A stretch of 44,475 nt of DNA, from the NCBI RefSeq assembly GCF_004421185.1, contig NZ_LXQB01000034.1:1-44475 (forward strand), written 5' to 3'. Origin of the DNA: Methylacidiphilum sp. Yel (GTDB lineage Bacteria > Verrucomicrobiota > Verrucomicrobiia > Methylacidiphilales > Methylacidiphilaceae). A model generated the notes under the pieces. That model saw only the letters and a program-made list of their open reading frames with translations. It searched no databases and was not told the origin of the DNA. How positions within the stretch are numbered: position 1 is the stretch's first letter; each line of letters starts with the position of its first letter. Shown piece by piece: positions 26,991 to 35,626 of the stretch. Made by a program: the position numbers and the translations under genes.

Positions 26991-27689
26991 TTATTTGACA
27001 ACCAAGTAAGGATCAACACGAATACTTGGCGATTGGCTTAAAGATATAGCCATAGACTGAAAGTATTTGCCTTTAGAGGAATGTGGTTTGGCTTTTGCCA
27101 CCGCTTCCACAATAGCTTTTATATTGTCTTCCAAAGCCTCTTTGGGGAAAGAAGCTTTGCCAGCTACGACATGGAGATTAGCCGTCTTGTCCACCTTATA
27201 TTCAACTCTTCCCTTCCTAAATTCCTTTATAGCTCCAACAACATCTTCTGTAACCGTTCCTGTTCTAGGATTAGGCATGAGCCCTCTTGGTCCAAGAATT
27301 TTCCCAAGTTTTCTAACCTCCTGCATCGCATCGGGTGTCGCGATAGCCACATCAAAATCAGTAAACCCCTCCTGCACTTTTTTTATTAGATCCTCATATC
27401 CAACATAATCCGCCCCTGCCTCTTTCGCACTTTCAGCCGCACTCCCCTTGGCAAAAACAGCTATCTTCATTGATTTTCCTGAGCCATGTGGGAGACTCAC
27501 CGTCCCACGAACCATCTGATCACTTTGCTTAGGATCCACTCCTAAATGAAAAGCCACATCTACTGATTCGTCGAATCCTGCTTTAGGCATGTTCTTTAAT
27601 AGCTCTAATGCCTCAGGCAAAGAATAGGTCCTATTCTTTTCAACCTTTTCAGCTGCCAACCGGTATCTTTTGCTTCTTTTCTTCGCCAT
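26991..27689 (-). CDS. rplA: 50S ribosomal protein L1
   Basis: 232 residues from ATG 27689, chosen because a strong GGAGGAG Shine-Dalgarno lies just before it; an ATG seven codons upstream would place the ribosome binding site inside the gene. Motifs: the N-terminal MAKKRSKRYRLA, DESVDVAFHLGVDPKQSDQMVRGTVSLPHG and the highly conserved GKILGPRGLMPNPRTGTV. It forms the flexible L1 stalk that guides exit tRNA. L1 is the classical repressor of the rplK-rplA mRNA, but no clear L1-binding hairpin was identified in the rplK leader by eye. It is 45 nt from rplK. Confidence 0.97.
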   Translation of the reverse strand: MAKKRSKRYRLAAEKVEKNRTYSLPEALELLKNMPKAGFDESVDVAFHLGVDPKQSDQMVRGTVSLPHGSGKSMKIAVFAKGSAAESAKEAGADYVGYEDLIKKVQEGFTDFDVAIATPDAMQEVRKLGKILGPRGLMPNPRTGTVTEDVVGAIKEFRKGRVEYKVDKTANLHVVAGKASFPKEALEDNIKAIVEAVAKAKPHSSKGKYFQSMAISLSQSPSIRVDPYLVVK

Positions 27690-27734
27690 GAGTTTCTCCT
27701 CCCCATCCATTTTTGATTCTCCATTACTTATCCA

Positions 27735-28160
27735 TTAATCGATAACCTCTATTCCCATATTCCTTGCAGTCCCCTCGATCATTCTCATTGCTGCTTCTTC
27801 GGTCGAAGCGTTTAGATCTTTCCATTTGATTTTTACAATATCCTTAATCTGAGCCCGAGTTACTTTTCCCACTTTCGTTCGGTTTGGCTCTTTAGAACCA
27901 CTTGCGATGTTGGCGGCCTTCTTCAATAATACAGAGGCGGGTGGGGACTTCGTTATGAAAGTAAATGTCTTATCTTTATAGATAGTAATTACCACGGGCA
28001 ATATGTTTCCCGCTTCCTTCTGAGTTGCCGCATTAAACTCCTTACAAAATGCCATAATATTGACCCCATGCTGTCCTAGCGCCGGACCAACTGGAGGAGC
28101 AGGATTTGCCTGGCCAGCAGGTATCTGCAACCGAACAATAGCACTCACTTCTTTAGCCAT
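27735..28160 (-). CDS. rplK: 50S ribosomal protein L11
   Basis: 141 residues from ATG 28160 ([21 protein letters not shown]); a four-codon upstream ATG is less likely, since 141 is the standard length. [23 protein letters not shown] is the proline-rich N-terminal hallmark that interacts with release factors and thiostrepton. The C-terminal domain with [20 protein letters not shown] binds the GTPase-centre rRNA, and ARNMGIEV closes the protein. Upstream is nusG with a 63-nt gap, downstream rplA; the order is the conserved nusG-rplK-rplA. Confidence 0.97.
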   Translation of the reverse strand: MAKEVSAIVRLQIPAGQANPAPPVGPALGQHGVNIMAFCKEFNAATQKEAGNILPVVITIYKDKTFTFITKSPPASVLLKKAANIASGSKEPNRTKVGKVTRAQIKDIVKIKWKDLNASTEEAAMRMIEGTARNMGIEVID

Positions 28161-28223
28161 AGTTTTTCCCAATTTTTAAAATGATTCCTTCTAATAGAAT
28201 GAGCTTTGGATCAAAGATAAATT

Positions 28224-28826
28224 TTAAGTCGCCTTTTCTACTTGCCAATACTCAAGTTCTACTGGGGTAGAACGCCCAAAAATATTAACAGAAACCCTCA
28301 GTTTGCCTCTTTCCAAATCCACCTCCTCAATTACCCCCTCAGAATTCAAAAAAGGCCCATCTCCCACTTTGACTCGATCCCCAACGGAGAAAACAGTTTT
28401 GGGTAAGATACTTTCTGTCCTTTCCTGAATTTGCCTCAACATCCCCTCGACTTGTTCCTTGGGCATAGGTAAAGGATTTTCTCCATCCGCAAATCCTATC
28501 ACACCAGGAGTATCTCGAATAAAATACCAACAGCGCTCAATTAACTTACCAGAACTATCCCTTAATTGAATCTGGATAAATACATAGCCTGGATAGAGTT
28601 TTCTATTAACCTCAATTCTTTTCCCCTTTCGGACTTCTGATACTCTTTCTACAGGAATAATCACTTCGCCAACAAGATCCTGCATTTCTTCGGTCTTGAT
28701 CCTCTTTTCTAAATTTTTTTTAACTTTTTCTTCCTGTCCAGAAAGAACGTGTAAGGCATACCATTGCATCTTTTGAGATTTTGCAGCAATCTCATCTATT
28801 GGCTCATTAGAATATTCCACTTTCAT
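28224..28826 (-). CDS. nusG: transcription termination/antitermination factor NusG
   Basis: 200 residues. The NGN domain begins QKMQWYALHVLSGQEEKVKKNLEKR and includes KLYPGYVFIQIQL and the DTPGVIGFADG loop. The KOW domain is at about 140-170 (FSVGDRVKVGDGPFLNSEGVIEEVDLERGKLRVSVNIFGRSTPVELE). NusG binds RNA polymerase and couples it to the ribosome or Rho. The N-terminal 15 residues before the NGN are an ordinary short extension. It is 60 nt from secE, in the conserved secE-nusG order. Confidence 0.97.
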   Translation of the reverse strand: MKVEYSNEPIDEIAAKSQKMQWYALHVLSGQEEKVKKNLEKRIKTEEMQDLVGEVIIPVERVSEVRKGKRIEVNRKLYPGYVFIQIQLRDSSGKLIERCWYFIRDTPGVIGFADGENPLPMPKEQVEGMLRQIQERTESILPKTVFSVGDRVKVGDGPFLNSEGVIEEVDLERGKLRVSVNIFGRSTPVELEYWQVEKAT

Positions 28827-28886
28827 CCTTACTGTACTTTTTTCTCTAATTAGATAGAAGAGACCAAAGACTGCCCCCTATTGCAA

Positions 28887-29189
28887 CTAAAAATGTAGTG
28901 TTATTATAAAATGTACTACTCTTACTAATATAAAATCAGCAGAAGTCACTATTGCCGCTAATATAATGGAATATATAGACACAGCCAACGTCGAATCAAT
29001 CAATTCTTTATACTTTCTTATCCCCTTTTCCTTTGGATCCCATGGCCATGTACACTTTTTAAGCTCAACGATAACCTCTCCAATAAAAGCTCGAATCAAT
29101 GTCCCCTTTTTTTTCCAGAGCCAGACTAAGAGAGCCGCACTCAAAAAAAGGACAACAATGTTAACAACCTCGATCCAAGAAATAGCCAT
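28887..29189 (-). CDS. secE: preprotein translocase subunit SecE
   Basis: 100 residues. A first hydrophobic segment (about 9-25, VNIVVLFLSAALLVWLW) precedes the amphipathic helix with the family core FIGEVIVELKKCTWPWDPKE (conserved W-P after K-K-x-T/S), then the essential membrane helix (about 67-95, TLAVSIYSIILAAIVTSADFILV). SecE clamps SecY in the translocon. The N-terminal extra segment is longer than in minimal single-span SecE. It starts 10 nt after the tRNA-Trp gene on the same strand, so it is expressed from the same transcript. Confidence 0.95.
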   Translation of the reverse strand: MAISWIEVVNIVVLFLSAALLVWLWKKKGTLIRAFIGEVIVELKKCTWPWDPKEKGIRKYKELIDSTLAVSIYSIILAAIVTSADFILVRVVHFIITLHF

Positions 29190-29199
29190 TTTTATATTA

Positions 29200-29272
29200 C
29201 AGGGCAGGAGGGACTCGAACCCCCAACCGACGGTTTTGGAGACCGCTACTCTACCAATTGAGCTACTGCCCT
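29200..29272 (-). tRNA. trnW: tRNA-Trp (anticodon CCA)
   Basis: A 73-nt cloverleaf on the minus strand. Acceptor AGGGCAG/CTGCCCT, D-arm GCTC...GAGT (one G-U pair), anticodon stem GCGGT/ACCGT with loop CTCCAAA (anticodon CCA), T-arm GGGGG/CCCTC with loop TTCGAGT, discriminator G73 as expected for bacterial tRNA-Trp. The 3' CCA is not encoded. It lies between tuf and secE, the classical position. Confidence 0.96.
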
Positions 29273-29308
29273 AATTTACTGTTTTTTGATCAGTTTTTCA
29301 AGCCTCTT

Positions 29309-30493
29309 TTATTCAAGAATTTCAGTCACAACTCCAGCTCCAACCGTCTTTCCTCCTTCGCGAATGGCAAAGCGCATTGACTTTTCCATGGCGATAGGAG
29401 AAATCAGCTCCACGGTAAATTCAACATTATCCCCTGGCATGACCATCTCCACGCCTTCTTTCAATGAAACCGTTCCAGTCACATCGGTTGTCCTGAAGAA
29501 AAATTGCGGTCTATACCCATTGAAAAAGGCGGTATGTCTGCCTCCTTCTTCTTTCTTTAAAACATAGACCTGAGCCTTAAATTTGTTATGAGGAGTTATC
29601 GTACCAGGCTTGGCAACGACCTGCCCCCTTTCCACATCATCCTTTTTAATACCTCGAAGCAAGAGGCCAACATTATCCCCTGCTTCCGCTGTATCCAACG
29701 TCTTCCTAAACATCTCTATGTCTGTCACTACGGTCTTGATCGTTGGCCTAAGCCCCACAATCTCTACTTCTTCCATCCGCTTTAATGTCCCTCTCTCGAC
29801 TCTACCGGTGACCACAGTACCACGACCCTCAATGTTGAAGACATCTTCGATCGGCATCAAAAAGGGTTGATCTTTCGGTCTTTCTGGAATTGGAATATAA
29901 TTATCCATCGCTTCGACAAGCTCAAGAATGCTCTTTTCGTATTCAGGATCTCCTTCAAGAGCCTTCAAGGCACTCCCTTTGATAATCGGAATTTTATCTC
30001 CAGGAAACCCATATTGAGTCAACAACTCTCTTACTTCGAGCTCGACTAGTTCCAGCAATTCCTTATCATCGACCATATCCACTTTATTTAGAAAAACAAC
30101 GATATAGGGAACCCCAACTTGCCGGGCTAAAAGGATATGCTCTCTTGTTTGAGGCATCGGACCATCAGCCGCACTTACCACCAAGATCGCTCCATCCATT
30201 TGGGCTGCCCCAGTAATCATGTTTTTGATATAATCTGCATGTCCAGGACAATCCACATGGGCATAGTGTCTTTTCTCCGACTCATATTCCACATGGGCCG
30301 TGTTGATGGTAATGCCACGTTCTTTTTCCTCTGGAGCTTTGTCGATCTGCTCATATGCCATTTTTTGTGCAAGCCCTTTTTTGGCGAGCACAAATGTTAT
30401 AGCCGAAGTTAAAGTTGTTTTACCATGATCGACATGACCAATTGTTCCCACATTAATATGGGGTTTTTTTCGTAAAAATGCCTCCTTTGCCAT
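29309..30493 (-). CDS. tuf: translation elongation factor Tu
   Basis: 394 residues, standard length. GTPase motifs: G1 GHVDHGKT (19-26), G2 [13 protein letters not shown]3 DCPGHADY, G4 NKVDM, G5 SALKALEG. Domains 2 and 3 follow with [12 protein letters not shown] and the C-terminal [13 protein letters not shown]. It delivers aminoacyl-tRNA to the ribosomal A site. The gene is flanked by tRNA-Thr upstream (53 nt) and tRNA-Trp downstream (36 nt), and should be read from the promoter before tRNA-Thr. Many bacteria carry a second tuf in the str operon; that cannot be judged here. Confidence 0.98.
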   Translation of the reverse strand: MAKEAFLRKKPHINVGTIGHVDHGKTTLTSAITFVLAKKGLAQKMAYEQIDKAPEEKERGITINTAHVEYESEKRHYAHVDCPGHADYIKNMITGAAQMDGAILVVSAADGPMPQTREHILLARQVGVPYIVVFLNKVDMVDDKELLELVELEVRELLTQYGFPGDKIPIIKGSALKALEGDPEYEKSILELVEAMDNYIPIPERPKDQPFLMPIEDVFNIEGRGTVVTGRVERGTLKRMEEVEIVGLRPTIKTVVTDIEMFRKTLDTAEAGDNVGLLLRGIKKDDVERGQVVAKPGTITPHNKFKAQVYVLKKEEGGRHTAFFNGYRPQFFFRTTDVTGTVSLKEGVEMVMPGDNVEFTVELISPIAMEKSMRFAIREGGKTVGAGVVTEILE

Positions 30494-30546
30494 TGACCTT
30501 CCCTCTTTTTAGTTCAGTTATTCCTAAGTTATTATTTTTTTTTACG

Positions 30547-30619
30547 AGCCCATGACCGGGATTGAACCGGTGACCCCGTCCTTACCAAGGACGTGCTCTA
30601 CCAACTGAGCTACATGGGC
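30547..30619 (-). tRNA. trnT: tRNA-Thr (anticodon GGT)
   Basis: A 73-nt cloverleaf on the minus strand. Acceptor GCCCATG/CATGGGC, D-arm GCTC...GAGC, anticodon stem CGTCC/GGACG with loop TTGGTAA (anticodon GGT), T-arm ACCGG/CCGGT with loop TTCAATC. The discriminator base is T, unusual next to the A73 of the best-known tRNA-Thr species. CCA is not encoded. It is the first unit of the tuf transcript. Confidence 0.95.
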
Positions 30620-30727
30620 AAAAAGCAATATGCTTCTTATTATAAATCAATCCAATGCTTATTAAAATATATATATACTATATTCCTGATATACTCTTTT
30701 GTTTCAATGAATATGAAAAGAGTTAGC

Positions 30728-30757
30728 AATATAATACAAAAATTTTCTTTTCGTCAA
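30728..30757 (-). promoter_or_regulatory. sigma-70-type promoter of the tRNA-Thr/tuf/rpl/rpo cluster
   Basis: Minus strand: -35 TTGACG (30757-30752), 18-bp spacer, -10 TATATT (30733-30728). This is the strongest consensus match in the 169-nt space between xseA and tRNA-Thr. The A/T-rich leader down to the tRNA contains further TATAAT-like boxes (around 30640), so a second start is possible. It would drive tRNA-Thr, tuf, tRNA-Trp and the genes beyond. Confidence 0.6.
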
Positions 30758-30788
30758 GAACTCCTAGCAAACAAAAAACCTTTCTTCT

Positions 30789-32144
30789 TCAAAGAGGAAA
30801 ATCTTCCTCTTTGCTTCGAACTGTTTTCTCCACTACTCCTAACAGCTTTCCTTTCGAAAGAACGACAATGACTTTTTCTCCCCTGACAACACTCCCAGCA
30901 TCTTTTAATAGTTGGCCCTGTTGATCAAAGGCCATTGCGTAGCCTCTGTCGAGAACAACCTGAGGGCTAACCGATTCGAGCCTAGCTCCCCAAAGTTTTA
31001 ATGCCTCTCTAAGACAACGAATATGCTGCATAGGATCGAAGGACTTTAGCCGTAAACGCAGTTGAGCCTGTTTTGTCCGTATCCGTTCGACAGCCACCAT
31101 GGCCGCTTTTTCAAGGGATTGTTCAAGCATATCCACATTTTGCCGAAGCAATCCTACGTAGCGGGAGGGTTCAGCAAGACTAGAACTGCTTCTGATTTTT
31201 TCTAACCTTTCTTTCCATATTTCAATAAACTGGAGAGAAAACCGATAAATTCTCTGCCGCAAATGCTCAAGCTCTTGCCTCCATTCCTCCCAATCCCTGG
31301 ATACAATCTCCGCCGCCGCCGAAGGCGTTGGAGCCCTCACATCAGCAACAAAATCGGCGATTGTAAAATCCGTTTCATGCCCGACAGCAGAAACTGTTGG
31401 AATCATACAGCGAAAAAGCGCTCTTGCCACTTGCTCCTCATTAAAAGCCCACAAGTCTTCCAAGCTACCACCTCCTCGAGCTAGAACCAAGATGTCCACC
31501 TCATGAGCTAAACTAAATTCCTCTATAGCCCTCGCTATTTCGACAGCCGCTCCATTTCCTTGCACTCTTACATCTCGAACATAAATTCTTATGCCAGGAG
31601 CCCTTCGTTGCAAAATTCTGGAAAAATCTTGAATCACTGCTCCTTTTAAAGAGGTTATAATTCCTATTTTTTCTGGAAAAAGAGGGAGCTTTTTTTTCCT
31701 CGATAAATCAAAAAGGCCTTCTTGAGAAAGTTTTCGTTTCAATTCCTCGAACTTTTCTAACAGTGATCCAGCCCCTTTTTTCTTAGCTTCTAGCACCCTG
31801 AGTTGATACTGTCCTTTTGTCTCGTAAACCGTTAACAACCCCCTGACCACAACAGAAAGCCCATCTCTTAACTCGAATGTGAGCTTCTGGGCCTCACTCC
31901 TAAAAAATACAGCGTTGATCACAGCTGTTTCATCTTTCAATGTAAAATAACAATGTCCAGAACTAGGAATTCTTAAGTTGGAAATTTCCCCAATTACCCA
32001 GACTTCTCCAATTTGCCCTTCCAAAAGAAATCGAATTTTTTTTGTCAACTCGCTAACCGTCCAAGGGGCACTGAAGCCATCAAAAAGAGCATTTTGCCGT
32101 GCAACATCGCTCTGCCAAAGATCCAATTCCGTTTCTTTCATCAC
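30789..32144 (-). CDS. xseA: exodeoxyribonuclease VII large subunit
   Basis: 451 residues. An N-terminal OB-fold (WTVSELTKKIRFLLEGQIGEVWVIGEISNLR, then GHCYFTLKDE) for single-stranded DNA binding is followed by the catalytic region with KIGIITSLKGAVIQDF, ARGGGSLEDLWAFNEE and the PTVSAVGHETDFTIADFVAD signature, then a long coiled coil (about 290-370) and a C-terminal DRGYAMAF motif. With XseB it degrades single-stranded DNA to oligonucleotides, serving mismatch repair and recombination. The small subunit gene xseB is not in this window. It is last in the glgP-to-xseA operon, 21 nt after purN. Confidence 0.95.
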   Translation of the reverse strand: MMKETELDLWQSDVARQNALFDGFSAPWTVSELTKKIRFLLEGQIGEVWVIGEISNLRIPSSGHCYFTLKDETAVINAVFFRSEAQKLTFELRDGLSVVVRGLLTVYETKGQYQLRVLEAKKKGAGSLLEKFEELKRKLSQEGLFDLSRKKKLPLFPEKIGIITSLKGAVIQDFSRILQRRAPGIRIYVRDVRVQGNGAAVEIARAIEEFSLAHEVDILVLARGGGSLEDLWAFNEEQVARALFRCMIPTVSAVGHETDFTIADFVADVRAPTPSAAAEIVSRDWEEWRQELEHLRQRIYRFSLQFIEIWKERLEKIRSSSSLAEPSRYVGLLRQNVDMLEQSLEKAAMVAVERIRTKQAQLRLRLKSFDPMQHIRCLREALKLWGARLESVSPQVVLDRGYAMAFDQQGQLLKDAGSVVRGEKVIVVLSKGKLLGVVEKTVRSKEEDFPL

Positions 32145-32165
32145 TGATTTTAGTGGATAAAGAGA

Positions 32166-32795
32166 TTATTTGGCATATTTTTTGATCCAATCCAAGCAGA
32201 GATCTTTCAGCACCTTAGGATACAATTCATGCTCTGCTTGTTGTATTCTAGCATGTAAACTTTCCGGAGTATCCCCTGGCAGAACAGGAACCTTAGATTG
32301 GGCAATGATTTTACCCCCATCCACCTCTTTGCTTACCCAATGAATGGTGCAGCCAGTTTCCGCAACGCAAGCCTCTAACGCTGCTTTCCACGCTTCCTTT
32401 CCTTTGAAAGCAGGCAACAAAGAAGGATGAATATTCACTGTCCTGCCTTCAAAGGCCTTAAGAAAAGTCTCTTTTAAAACACGCATAAAGCCAGCTAGGA
32501 CAACTAACTCAGAATGATACTGTTTTAAAACACGAACAAGTTCTTCTTCAATCCATGGCTCCAGCCAAGTTTTGTATTTTCCACAAGGCAACACTGCTGT
32601 GGGAATACCCAGCTCGGTAGCTCTTTTTATAATCAAAGCCTCAGGATTGTCCGAAACCACCACACAAATCCTAGCAGGGAGTTGGCCCATAGAGACCGCT
32701 TTAGCAATGGATAAAAAATTGCTGCCTTTCCCAGAACCAAGCACAGCAATGTTGACTAGCTTAGAATTTGACATGAGAATGCTCAGCTTTGACAT
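32166..32795 (-). CDS. purN: phosphoribosylglycinamide formyltransferase
   Basis: 209 residues. It transfers a formyl group from 10-formyl-THF to GAR in purine synthesis. Motifs: VNIAVLGSGKGSNFLSI (phosphate-binding loop; Lys replaces the more usual Arg/Ser), VVLAGFMRVL, the catalytic NIHPSLLPAFKGKEAW (Asn and His), and CTIHWVSKEVDGGKIIAQSKVPV with the catalytic Asp. The N-terminal eight residues before VNIAV are weakly conserved and MSNSKL may be the real start. It lies 6 nt after the nucleotidyltransferase gene in the operon. FolD, which makes its cofactor, is encoded elsewhere in the window. Confidence 0.95.
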   Translation of the reverse strand: MSKLSILMSNSKLVNIAVLGSGKGSNFLSIAKAVSMGQLPARICVVVSDNPEALIIKRATELGIPTAVLPCGKYKTWLEPWIEEELVRVLKQYHSELVVLAGFMRVLKETFLKAFEGRTVNIHPSLLPAFKGKEAWKAALEACVAETGCTIHWVSKEVDGGKIIAQSKVPVLPGDTPESLHARIQQAEHELYPKVLKDLCLDWIKKYAK

Positions 32796-32801
32796 TCCTC
32801 A

Positions 32802-33323
32802 TTAATCTGCAGAGGGGACTCCTTTTCGTATTCTTTCCACTATTCCCGAAGTCGATCGACCAGGATATAAGGGAACAAATTTGATGAGTGCCTGGCATCT
32901 GTCTAGAACTTCTTTTTCCTCCTGGTGGATCGTTTGGGAAGAATAGTCTGCACCCTTAACATAAATCACAGGCCTAACCAAAGAAAGAAATGTCGTGGCT
33001 CGTGCTTCTGGAAAAATAGTCACAGCATCCACATACTTAAAAGATCCAACGATAGTGGCTCTTTCCCACTCAGAAAAGTAAGGTCTTTGAGCCCCTTTTA
33101 ATTCTTTTACCGACTGATCCCCATTGATGCCTACCCAAAGAAAATCTCCCAATTTTTTTGCCTCTCTGAGAAGGGTCAAATGTCCAAAATGGAATAGATC
33201 AAAACAACCATTGGTCACGACAATGCTTCTAGTTTCTAGGAACTGACGAAAAGCAACCACTTTATCCATGGGTATAAACCAAAAGCTTGTTTCCATTCCC
33301 AATAAAGCACTTCGAGTATTCAT
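32802..33323 (-). CDS. hldE: RfaE/HldE C-domain-like nucleotidyltransferase (ADP-heptose synthesis)
   Basis: 173 residues. Cytidylyltransferase-fold motifs VVTNGCFDLFHFGHLTLLREAKKLGD (HxGH-type nucleotide site, here HFGH), VGINGDQSVKELKG, RPYFSEWERATIVGSFKYVDAVTIF and IYVKGADYS match the C-terminal domain of HldE, which adenylylates D-glycero-beta-D-manno-heptose 1-phosphate for LPS inner core. Only this domain is present; the kinase half (HldA-like) is not beside it and must be elsewhere if the pathway is complete. The start is uncertain: ATG 33323, or internal ATGs 9 or 18 codons later, the last being closest to family starts. It lies 14 nt after fumC. Confidence 0.85.
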   Translation of the reverse strand: MNTRSALLGMETSFWFIPMDKVVAFRQFLETRSIVVTNGCFDLFHFGHLTLLREAKKLGDFLWVGINGDQSVKELKGAQRPYFSEWERATIVGSFKYVDAVTIFPEARATTFLSLVRPVIYVKGADYSSQTIHQEEKEVLDRCQALIKFVPLYPGRSTSGIVERIRKGVPSAD

Positions 33324-33337
33324 GATTGTGCTTTGAA

Positions 33338-34729
33338 TTATTCAATACCGATCATTTTTTCAGGCTGCACATACCGGTCATATTCCTCTGCGGTCAATAT
33401 TCCCAATGCTATAGCTGCTGTTTTCAAAGAGCAGTTTTCCTGGTAGGCTTTTTTGACAATTTTTGCAGCCAAATCATATCCAATTTTAGGTGTCAACACG
33501 GTGATGAGCATCAATGAATTATCAACATATTCTTTCAATTTCTTAATATTGACTTGCAACCCCTCGATACAAAAGCGTCTAAAGTTCTTACATGCATCAG
33601 CTAAAAGACGGATGGACCGAAGGACATTCCATATAATAAGAGGCTTAAAAACATTCAATTCAAAATTCCCCTGGCTTCCCGCTATGGCTACGGCTGTATC
33701 ATTACCCATGACCTCAATGCAGACCATGGAGAGCGCCTCCGCTTGCGTAGGATTCACCTTGCCAGGCATAATAGAAGAGCCGGGTTCGTTTTCAGGAAGT
33801 ATTAATTCCGCAAGCCCACATCGTGGACCAGATCCCATTAAACGAATATCAGAAGCAATTTTAAACAGAGAGGCAGCTAGTCCTTTAAGAGCCGAACTTA
33901 ATGCTAGAAGTGGTTCGTGACCAGCCAGATAGGCAAACTTATTTTGAACCGAAAAAAAGGGAAGATTCGTCCATTGGGCTATTTTTTTTGCTACCTCTTC
34001 TCCAAAAAGCGGATGCGCATTGATCCCTGTGCCTACGGCGGTGCCGCCAATAGCCAATCCATAGACTTTCTCTAAGCTAGATTTTATATGAGAAATACCA
34101 ATATCAATCTGAAAAACATAACCACTGAATTCTTGTCCAACGGAAATCGGAGTCGCATCCATCAGATGGGTACGACCTATTTTTATAATGTGAAAAAATT
34201 CCTTTGATTTCAATTCTATAGCATCCCTTAGCTTAGAAACTTCAGGCAAAAGAAGATTGTGAGTTGATAAGGCTGCAGCAATATGCATAGCCGATGGGAA
34301 AACATCATTAGAAGACTGGCAGCGGTTCACATCGTCATTAGGATGTACAGGACTTTTAGATCCAAGAGGAAACCCAGCCAATTCGTTTGCTCGATTGGCA
34401 ATGACTTCATTGCAATTCATATTTGTTTGAGTGCCACTGCCAGTTTGCCACACATGGAGTGGAAAATGATCATCCAACTGGCCTTGATAAATTTCATCAC
34501 AAGCTTTCAGAATCCATTTTTTTTTCTCTTCGGAAAGCAACTTCAATTCGGCATTGGTTAATGCAGCCGCTTTCTTGATCAATGCCAAGGCTCTAATCAG
34601 CTCAATGGGCATTTTTTCTTGACCAATTGAAAAATGAATCAAGGACCGAGCCGTCTGGGCTCCATAATATTTATCTGAAGGAACATCAATAGTTCCAAGA
34701 GAATCTGTTTCTTGTCGGTAAGTTACCAT
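33338..34729 (-). CDS. fumC: class II fumarate hydratase
   Basis: 463 residues from ATG 34729 ([17 protein letters not shown]), the normal FumC length; an ATG 11 codons upstream gives a non-conserved basic extension. It converts fumarate and water to malate in the TCA cycle with no iron-sulfur cluster. Motifs: [29 protein letters not shown], the catalytic-site THLMDATP (His near residue 188) and the superfamily signature [13 protein letters not shown] at 317-329. Third gene of the glgP operon, 37 nt from ppk2. Confidence 0.97.
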   Translation of the reverse strand: MVTYRQETDSLGTIDVPSDKYYGAQTARSLIHFSIGQEKMPIELIRALALIKKAAALTNAELKLLSEEKKKWILKACDEIYQGQLDDHFPLHVWQTGSGTQTNMNCNEVIANRANELAGFPLGSKSPVHPNDDVNRCQSSNDVFPSAMHIAAALSTHNLLLPEVSKLRDAIELKSKEFFHIIKIGRTHLMDATPISVGQEFSGYVFQIDIGISHIKSSLEKVYGLAIGGTAVGTGINAHPLFGEEVAKKIAQWTNLPFFSVQNKFAYLAGHEPLLALSSALKGLAASLFKIASDIRLMGSGPRCGLAELILPENEPGSSIMPGKVNPTQAEALSMVCIEVMGNDTAVAIAGSQGNFELNVFKPLIIWNVLRSIRLLADACKNFRRFCIEGLQVNIKKLKEYVDNSLMLITVLTPKIGYDLAAKIVKKAYQENCSLKTAAIALGILTAEEYDRYVQPEKMIGIE

Positions 34730-34766
34730 AAATTTCCTTTTTCTTACTTTTAACAATCGCAAAAGC

Positions 34767-35621
34767 TCAGTTATAAAATAGCGCCTTTAGCTTTTCTTTT
34801 TCCTCTTCATTTAATTTAGGATAATCCAGTTGTAAGGCTTCCATTTTTTCTACGATTATGCTAGCAGCCAGCAGTTGGCTGTACCACTTATGATCTGCTG
34901 GTAAAATGTACCAAGGACATTGTATGGTAGAAGTCTCTGAAAGCAGCTTTTCATAGGCAGCAATATACTCAGGCCATTTTTTTCTTTCCATCAGGTCCGA
35001 AAGAGATAATTTCCACTGCTTATCTTCCCTTTCGATTCTTTCTGCCAATCGCTTATCCTGCTCTTTTTTTGATAAATGAAGAAAAAACTTGATAATCAAA
35101 AGCCCGTTTTCTACAAGAAACCGTTCAAAGTGGTTGATGGCCGAAAATCTTTTTTCCCAGAATTTTTCATCAACAGTCTGTTGAGGAAACCTTTCTTTTT
35201 CAAGAAGTTCTGGATGGACTCTAGTCACCAGAAGTTCTTCATAATAAGATCTATTGAAAATTCCAATGTGACCTTTGGCAGGTAATCTTTTCCAACATCG
35301 CCATAAAAAGTCATGTTCTAATTCCTCAACTGTAGGTTTTTTAAAACTATAAACCTCAACACCCTGCGGATTTAATCCAGACAAAACATGTTTAATCAGA
35401 CTATCCTTCCCCGCACAATCCATTCCTTGTAGAATAATCAGTAAAGAATAGGTATTCCGGGCATAAAATTTATCCTGCAAACTGATCATTTTTTCTATAT
35501 CTGCACTCAGCTTTGTTAAAGCTTCTTCTTTCCTCCTAAAATGGCCTGTATCGGCAGGATCAAAATCCGCTAAAGAGACCTTTTGCCCTTCTTTAATTAG
35601 ATAAGCAGCCGTATTCATCAT
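34767..35621 (-). CDS. ppk2: polyphosphate kinase 2 family protein
   Basis: 284 residues from ATG 35621; a TTG at 35630 overlapping the glgP stop is an alternative. Walker A is at about 66-74 ([14 protein letters not shown]) and the lid/Walker B-like motif at about 118-131 ([17 protein letters not shown]). [17 protein letters not shown] is also typical. PPK2 enzymes transfer phosphate between polyphosphate and nucleotides: class I phosphorylates ADP/GDP and class II AMP. The single-domain size fits class I or III, but the preferred substrate is not decidable here. Coupling to glgP suggests linked control of carbon and phosphate reserves, an inference. Confidence 0.9.
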   Translation of the reverse strand: MMNTAAYLIKEGQKVSLADFDPADTGHFRRKEEALTKLSADIEKMISLQDKFYARNTYSLLIILQGMDCAGKDSLIKHVLSGLNPQGVEVYSFKKPTVEELEHDFLWRCWKRLPAKGHIGIFNRSYYEELLVTRVHPELLEKERFPQQTVDEKFWEKRFSAINHFERFLVENGLLIIKFFLHLSKKEQDKRLAERIEREDKQWKLSLSDLMERKKWPEYIAAYEKLLSETSTIQCPWYILPADHKWYSQLLAASIIVEKMEALQLDYPKLNEEEKEKLKALFYN

Positions 35622-35626
35622 ACTTT

